A stretch of 64,000 nt of DNA from NCBI GenBank assembly GCA_021732845.1, contig JAKFUF010000005.1, forward strand, positions 1 through 64,000, given 5' to 3'. Numbering within the stretch: the first letter of the stretch is position 1; every line of letters begins with the position of its first letter. Under the pieces are notes generated by a model. That model did no database searches, was not told the origin of the DNA, and saw only the letters and a program-made list of their open reading frames with translations. Both the position numbers and the translations under genes were made by a program. This DNA comes from Planctomycetaceae bacterium. GTDB taxonomy: Bacteria > Planctomycetota > Planctomycetia > Planctomycetales > Planctomycetaceae. Positions 61,663-64,000 of the stretch are shown one piece after another.

Positions 61663-64000
61663 ATGTCGCAGGGTTATTGTCGGGTGGTCGGGTTTTGCGT
61701 GGCCTTGGTTGTTGCTGTAGCATCCGCACATGCGGCTGAGCCACTGCCACGGTCGCACGATCCGCGGGTCAAAATTGAGCTGGTGGCAGAAAATCCGCAG
61801 CTCAACACGCCGACGGGTGTCGATGTCGACAGCCAGGGTCGCGTGTGGGTCGTCGAAAGCAACACGCACTTTCCGCCCGAGGGTTACAAGGGGCATCCCA
61901 CGGATCGCATCCTTGTCATGAGCGACAGTGACGGGAACGGCTCGCTCGACAAGAGCATCATGTATGCCGACGGGCTGACGTTCACCATGAGCATTGCCGT
62001 CAAGCCGGCGTGGCTCGATGGGCCGACGTTCACGAAGCCCGCCGAACCCGTTAAGGCCGCACCGACCACCGTGTATCTGGCGACACGCAAGGAAATCCTG
62101 GTGAGCCACGACACGAACGGGGATTTCGTGGAGGATGACCGCCAACGGCTGGTGCTGCTCGACACCGAGGGCAACTACCCGCATGACGGTCTGGCTGGGT
62201 TTGCCTTCGACGCGTTGGGCTGGATGTACTTCGGCTGCGGTGAAAATCTGGGAGCCGACTACAAGGTGATCGGTTCCGATGGCACGACGCTCTCAGGCGG
62301 CGGCGAGGGCGGCAACGTCTACCGCTGCCGGCCGGATGGGACACAGTTGACGCACTGGGCCACGGGCTTCTGGAACCCGCACGCCAGTTGCTTCGATGCC
62401 TTTGGGAACATGTTCACCGTCGACAACGACGCCGACAGCCGCCCGCCGTGCCGGCTGTTGCACATCATCCAGGGCGGGGACTACGGCTTCCGTTACCGCA
62501 CCGGCCGCAAGGGGCTGCACCCGTTCACCGCGTGGAACGGCGAGATCCCCGGCACGCTGCCGATGGTCGCGGGAACCGGCGAAGCCCCGAGCGGCATCCT
62601 GGCCTATGAGAGCGATGGCCCGGCGGCACTGCCTGCCGAGTATCAGGGCCAACTGTTTGCCGGAAGCTGGGGCGACCACCGCATCGACCGGTTCAAGTTG
62701 AAACCGAAGGGAGCGTCATTTGAATCGATCGCCGAGCCACTGATCACGGGCGGCGAGAACTTTCGTCCGGTCGGCTTGGCGACGGCTCCAGATGGGAGCA
62801 TCTATTTCTCTGACTGGGTGCTGCGCGATTACAAGCTGCATGGCCGCGGGCGCGTCTGGCGGCTTTCGGGTGTGAAACCCGAGGCCGTTTCGAAGTCGAG
62901 CGATCCGGCAGCTCCAGAGCTTGAACGGCTGCATTCCCCCACGTTGAATACACGCCGGCTGGCGGCGCAGTCGATGGCGGCGACGAGCGAGGGCCGGAAA
63001 GCGTTGCTGGCTGTGTTCTCTGATGTCAAAGACACTGCTCGCGCGCGGGTTGAAGCGTTGTGGGCTCTCGCGCAGACACCGGTGGATGTGGAGCAGGTTG
63101 AGTGGCCGGTGGCTCTGATTCCGAAGGATCCCAAAACCTGCGATGAGCCAGTGGTGGCGTCTGCAGGTTTGGTGGAGACGTCGCAGTTTCTCAAGCATCC
63201 CTACGCAGAGAAATTTCACGCGTATACAGATGGTTTGTTCACTCTGAGTTCTCCAGCGGCAGTGAATTGGTTGCTGGTAGCAAAAAATAACTGGCAGCGG
63301 GAGGGCGTGAAAGGACCGGCATTGGACGATCCGGTGGAGTGGGATCCATTCATGAACTCTGCGGCAGTGCAGTATGCAATTCGAAACAACATGCTTGGCG
63401 CACCGTTGCGCTGGGTTAATGCGGTCGGGTTTTCTCGCACCGTCGACCATCTGAATCTTATTCAGGCGCTGGTCATCCGGCGCACAGCTCCGAAAAGCGA
63501 AGCGATTCCAAGGCAGCTCTTAAAGGTTCACTCTGAAGCTTTGCGGCGAATTGCCGTCCAATGGGTTGCCGAAGAGCGTCTCACCGCACTGCGGCCCGAT
63601 GTCGACGCACTGCTGAATGATCCCCGCATGTCGTCCGAACTATTCCTTGCCACGCTGGCGGCGGTGCAGATGCTGGACGGCGTGAGCCCCGTCGATTTCG
63701 ACAAGACCCCGCCGGGGAGGTATGTGCTTCCCATTGTGAAGGACGAGGCGCGGACTCCGGCAATCCGCGCCCTGGCGCTGCGGCTGGTTTCGCCACAGGA
63801 TCCCGCGCTGGACGCCAGGCTGATGGCAGGGCTGCTGCAAAGCAAGGAGCCCGCCCTGCGACTGGAGGCGGTGCGAACGCTGCAGACATCGCCGCTGCCG
63901 GAAGCCCCCGGGTTGTTGCTGGCCGTTGCCAAAGACAACCAGGCTGCAATCACCTTGCGGGCAGAGGCGATTGTCGGCCTGGCGCCCGCGGCGCAGAAAA
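61663..64000 (+). CDS. PVC-type propeller dehydrogenase/haem-binding protein, 3' end outside the window
   Basis: At least 779 codons, open to the window edge. GGGAGG precedes the ATG. A signal peptide (VVGFCVALVVAVASAHAAEP) leads to a six-bladed propeller typical of the Pirellula/Verrucomicrobium membrane-bound dehydrogenase group (TIGR02604): VKIELVAENPQLNTPTGVDVDSQGRVWVVESNTHFP, GNYPHDGLAGFAFDALGWMYFGCGE, WATGFWNPHASCFDAFGNMFTVDNDAD and EYQGQLFAGSWGDHRI. HEAT-like helical repeats begin near residue 420 and continue to the edge. The family usually ends with a CxxCH cytochrome domain, which would lie beyond the window. Likely periplasmic sugar oxidation. Confidence 0.9.
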   Translation, partial: MSQGYCRVVGFCVALVVAVASAHAAEPLPRSHDPRVKIELVAENPQLNTPTGVDVDSQGRVWVVESNTHFPPEGYKGHPTDRILVMSDSDGNGSLDKSIMYADGLTFTMSIAVKPAWLDGPTFTKPAEPVKAAPTTVYLATRKEILVSHDTNGDFVEDDRQRLVLLDTEGNYPHDGLAGFAFDALGWMYFGCGENLGADYKVIGSDGTTLSGGGEGGNVYRCRPDGTQLTHWATGFWNPHASCFDAFGNMFTVDNDADSRPPCRLLHIIQGGDYGFRYRTGRKGLHPFTAWNGEIPGTLPMVAGTGEAPSGILAYESDGPAALPAEYQGQLFAGSWGDHRIDRFKLKPKGASFESIAEPLITGGENFRPVGLATAPDGSIYFSDWVLRDYKLHGRGRVWRLSGVKPEAVSKSSDPAAPELERLHSPTLNTRRLAAQSMAATSEGRKALLAVFSDVKDTARARVEALWALAQTPVDVEQVEWPVALIPKDPKTCDEPVVASAGLVETSQFLKHPYAEKFHAYTDGLFTLSSPAAVNWLLVAKNNWQREGVKGPALDDPVEWDPFMNSAAVQYAIRNNMLGAPLRWVNAVGFSRTVDHLNLIQALVIRRTAPKSEAIPRQLLKVHSEALRRIAVQWVAEERLTALRPDVDALLNDPRMSSELFLATLAAVQMLDGVSPVDFDKTPPGRYVLPIVKDEARTPAIRALALRLVSPQDPALDARLMAGLLQSKEPALRLEAVRTLQTSPLPEAPGLLLAVAKDNQAAITLRAEAIVGLAPAAQK

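Noticed and set aside
1-64000. rRNA and tRNA genes
   Set aside because: No cloverleaf with a T-loop GGTTCRA box or rRNA core was recognised on either strand by eye; a covariance-model scan would be needed to exclude a missed one.

Overview
The window looks like chromosomal DNA of a planctomycete (class Planctomycetia). The evidence is the density of planctomycete-typical secreted families: DUF1501, DUF1552, the DUF1587/1592/1588-type cytochrome c protein, a PVC-type propeller dehydrogenase and a formylglycine sulfatase. A fucose/rhamnose-type bacterial microcompartment (BMC) operon of the kind described in Planctomyces limnophilus supports this, as do weak Shine-Dalgarno signals and GC-rich intergenic DNA packed with palindromic repeats. 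No rRNA, tRNA or CRISPR array was seen.

Layout. (1) 0-10.2 kb, minus strand: a fusion of an acyl-ACP-reductase-like domain with a class III aminotransferase, a FemAB/GNAT-like acyltransferase, a formyltransferase, a family 2 glycosyltransferase, two sugar-nucleotide epimerases and a DUF1501 protein. This reads as a candidate pathway for a modified (amino)lipid or glycan. (2) 10.7-18.0 kb: a phytoene-desaturase-family oxidase, a DUF1552 plus cytochrome c pair, an exported CxxC metal-binding-like protein and a PH-domain protein. (3) 18.2-31.0 kb, minus strand: the BMC operon. It holds a DeoR regulator, PduL, two BMC-H, AckA, three BMC-P, a CoA-acylating aldehyde dehydrogenase, a class II aldolase, a lactate/malate dehydrogenase-family enzyme, a TIM-barrel aldolase-like protein and several uncharacterised passengers. 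In the described pathway the class II aldolase cleaves fuculose- or rhamnulose-1-phosphate, and the resulting lactaldehyde goes through lactyl-CoA and lactyl-phosphate to lactate and ATP. A 39-bp inverted-repeat cassette carrying a four-helix-bundle gene sits between ackA and a shell gene, and related heptamer repeats fill the other gaps.

(4) 31.6-34.8 kb: a cold-shock protein, an ECF sigma factor with a small membrane partner and a CpxP/ZraP-like protein, and a hypothetical protein. (5) 35.0-37.6 kb: a Tm-1-like (UPF0261) gene between roughly 200-bp inverted repeats. (6) 37.8-52.3 kb, minus strand: TatC with a large insertion, an ABC ATPase, a zinc-ribbon membrane protein, a radical SAM enzyme, a PQQ-like propeller protein, an esterase, a sulfatase and pyruvate carboxylase. 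(7) 52.3-57.7 kb: a palindrome-rich gap with a MITE-like element, then yraN, sufB, sufC, nuoB and sufR. (8) 57.9-64.0 kb, plus strand: two DUF1501 proteins, a second copy of the MITE-like element and a PVC-type dehydrogenase cut by the window edge.

The strongest candidates for something undescribed are the reductase-aminotransferase fusion with its modifying-enzyme neighbourhood, and the inverted-repeat four-helix-bundle cassette together with the heptamer repeats that punctuate the BMC operon. Functions are assigned from residues and motifs read by eye; no database search was run.
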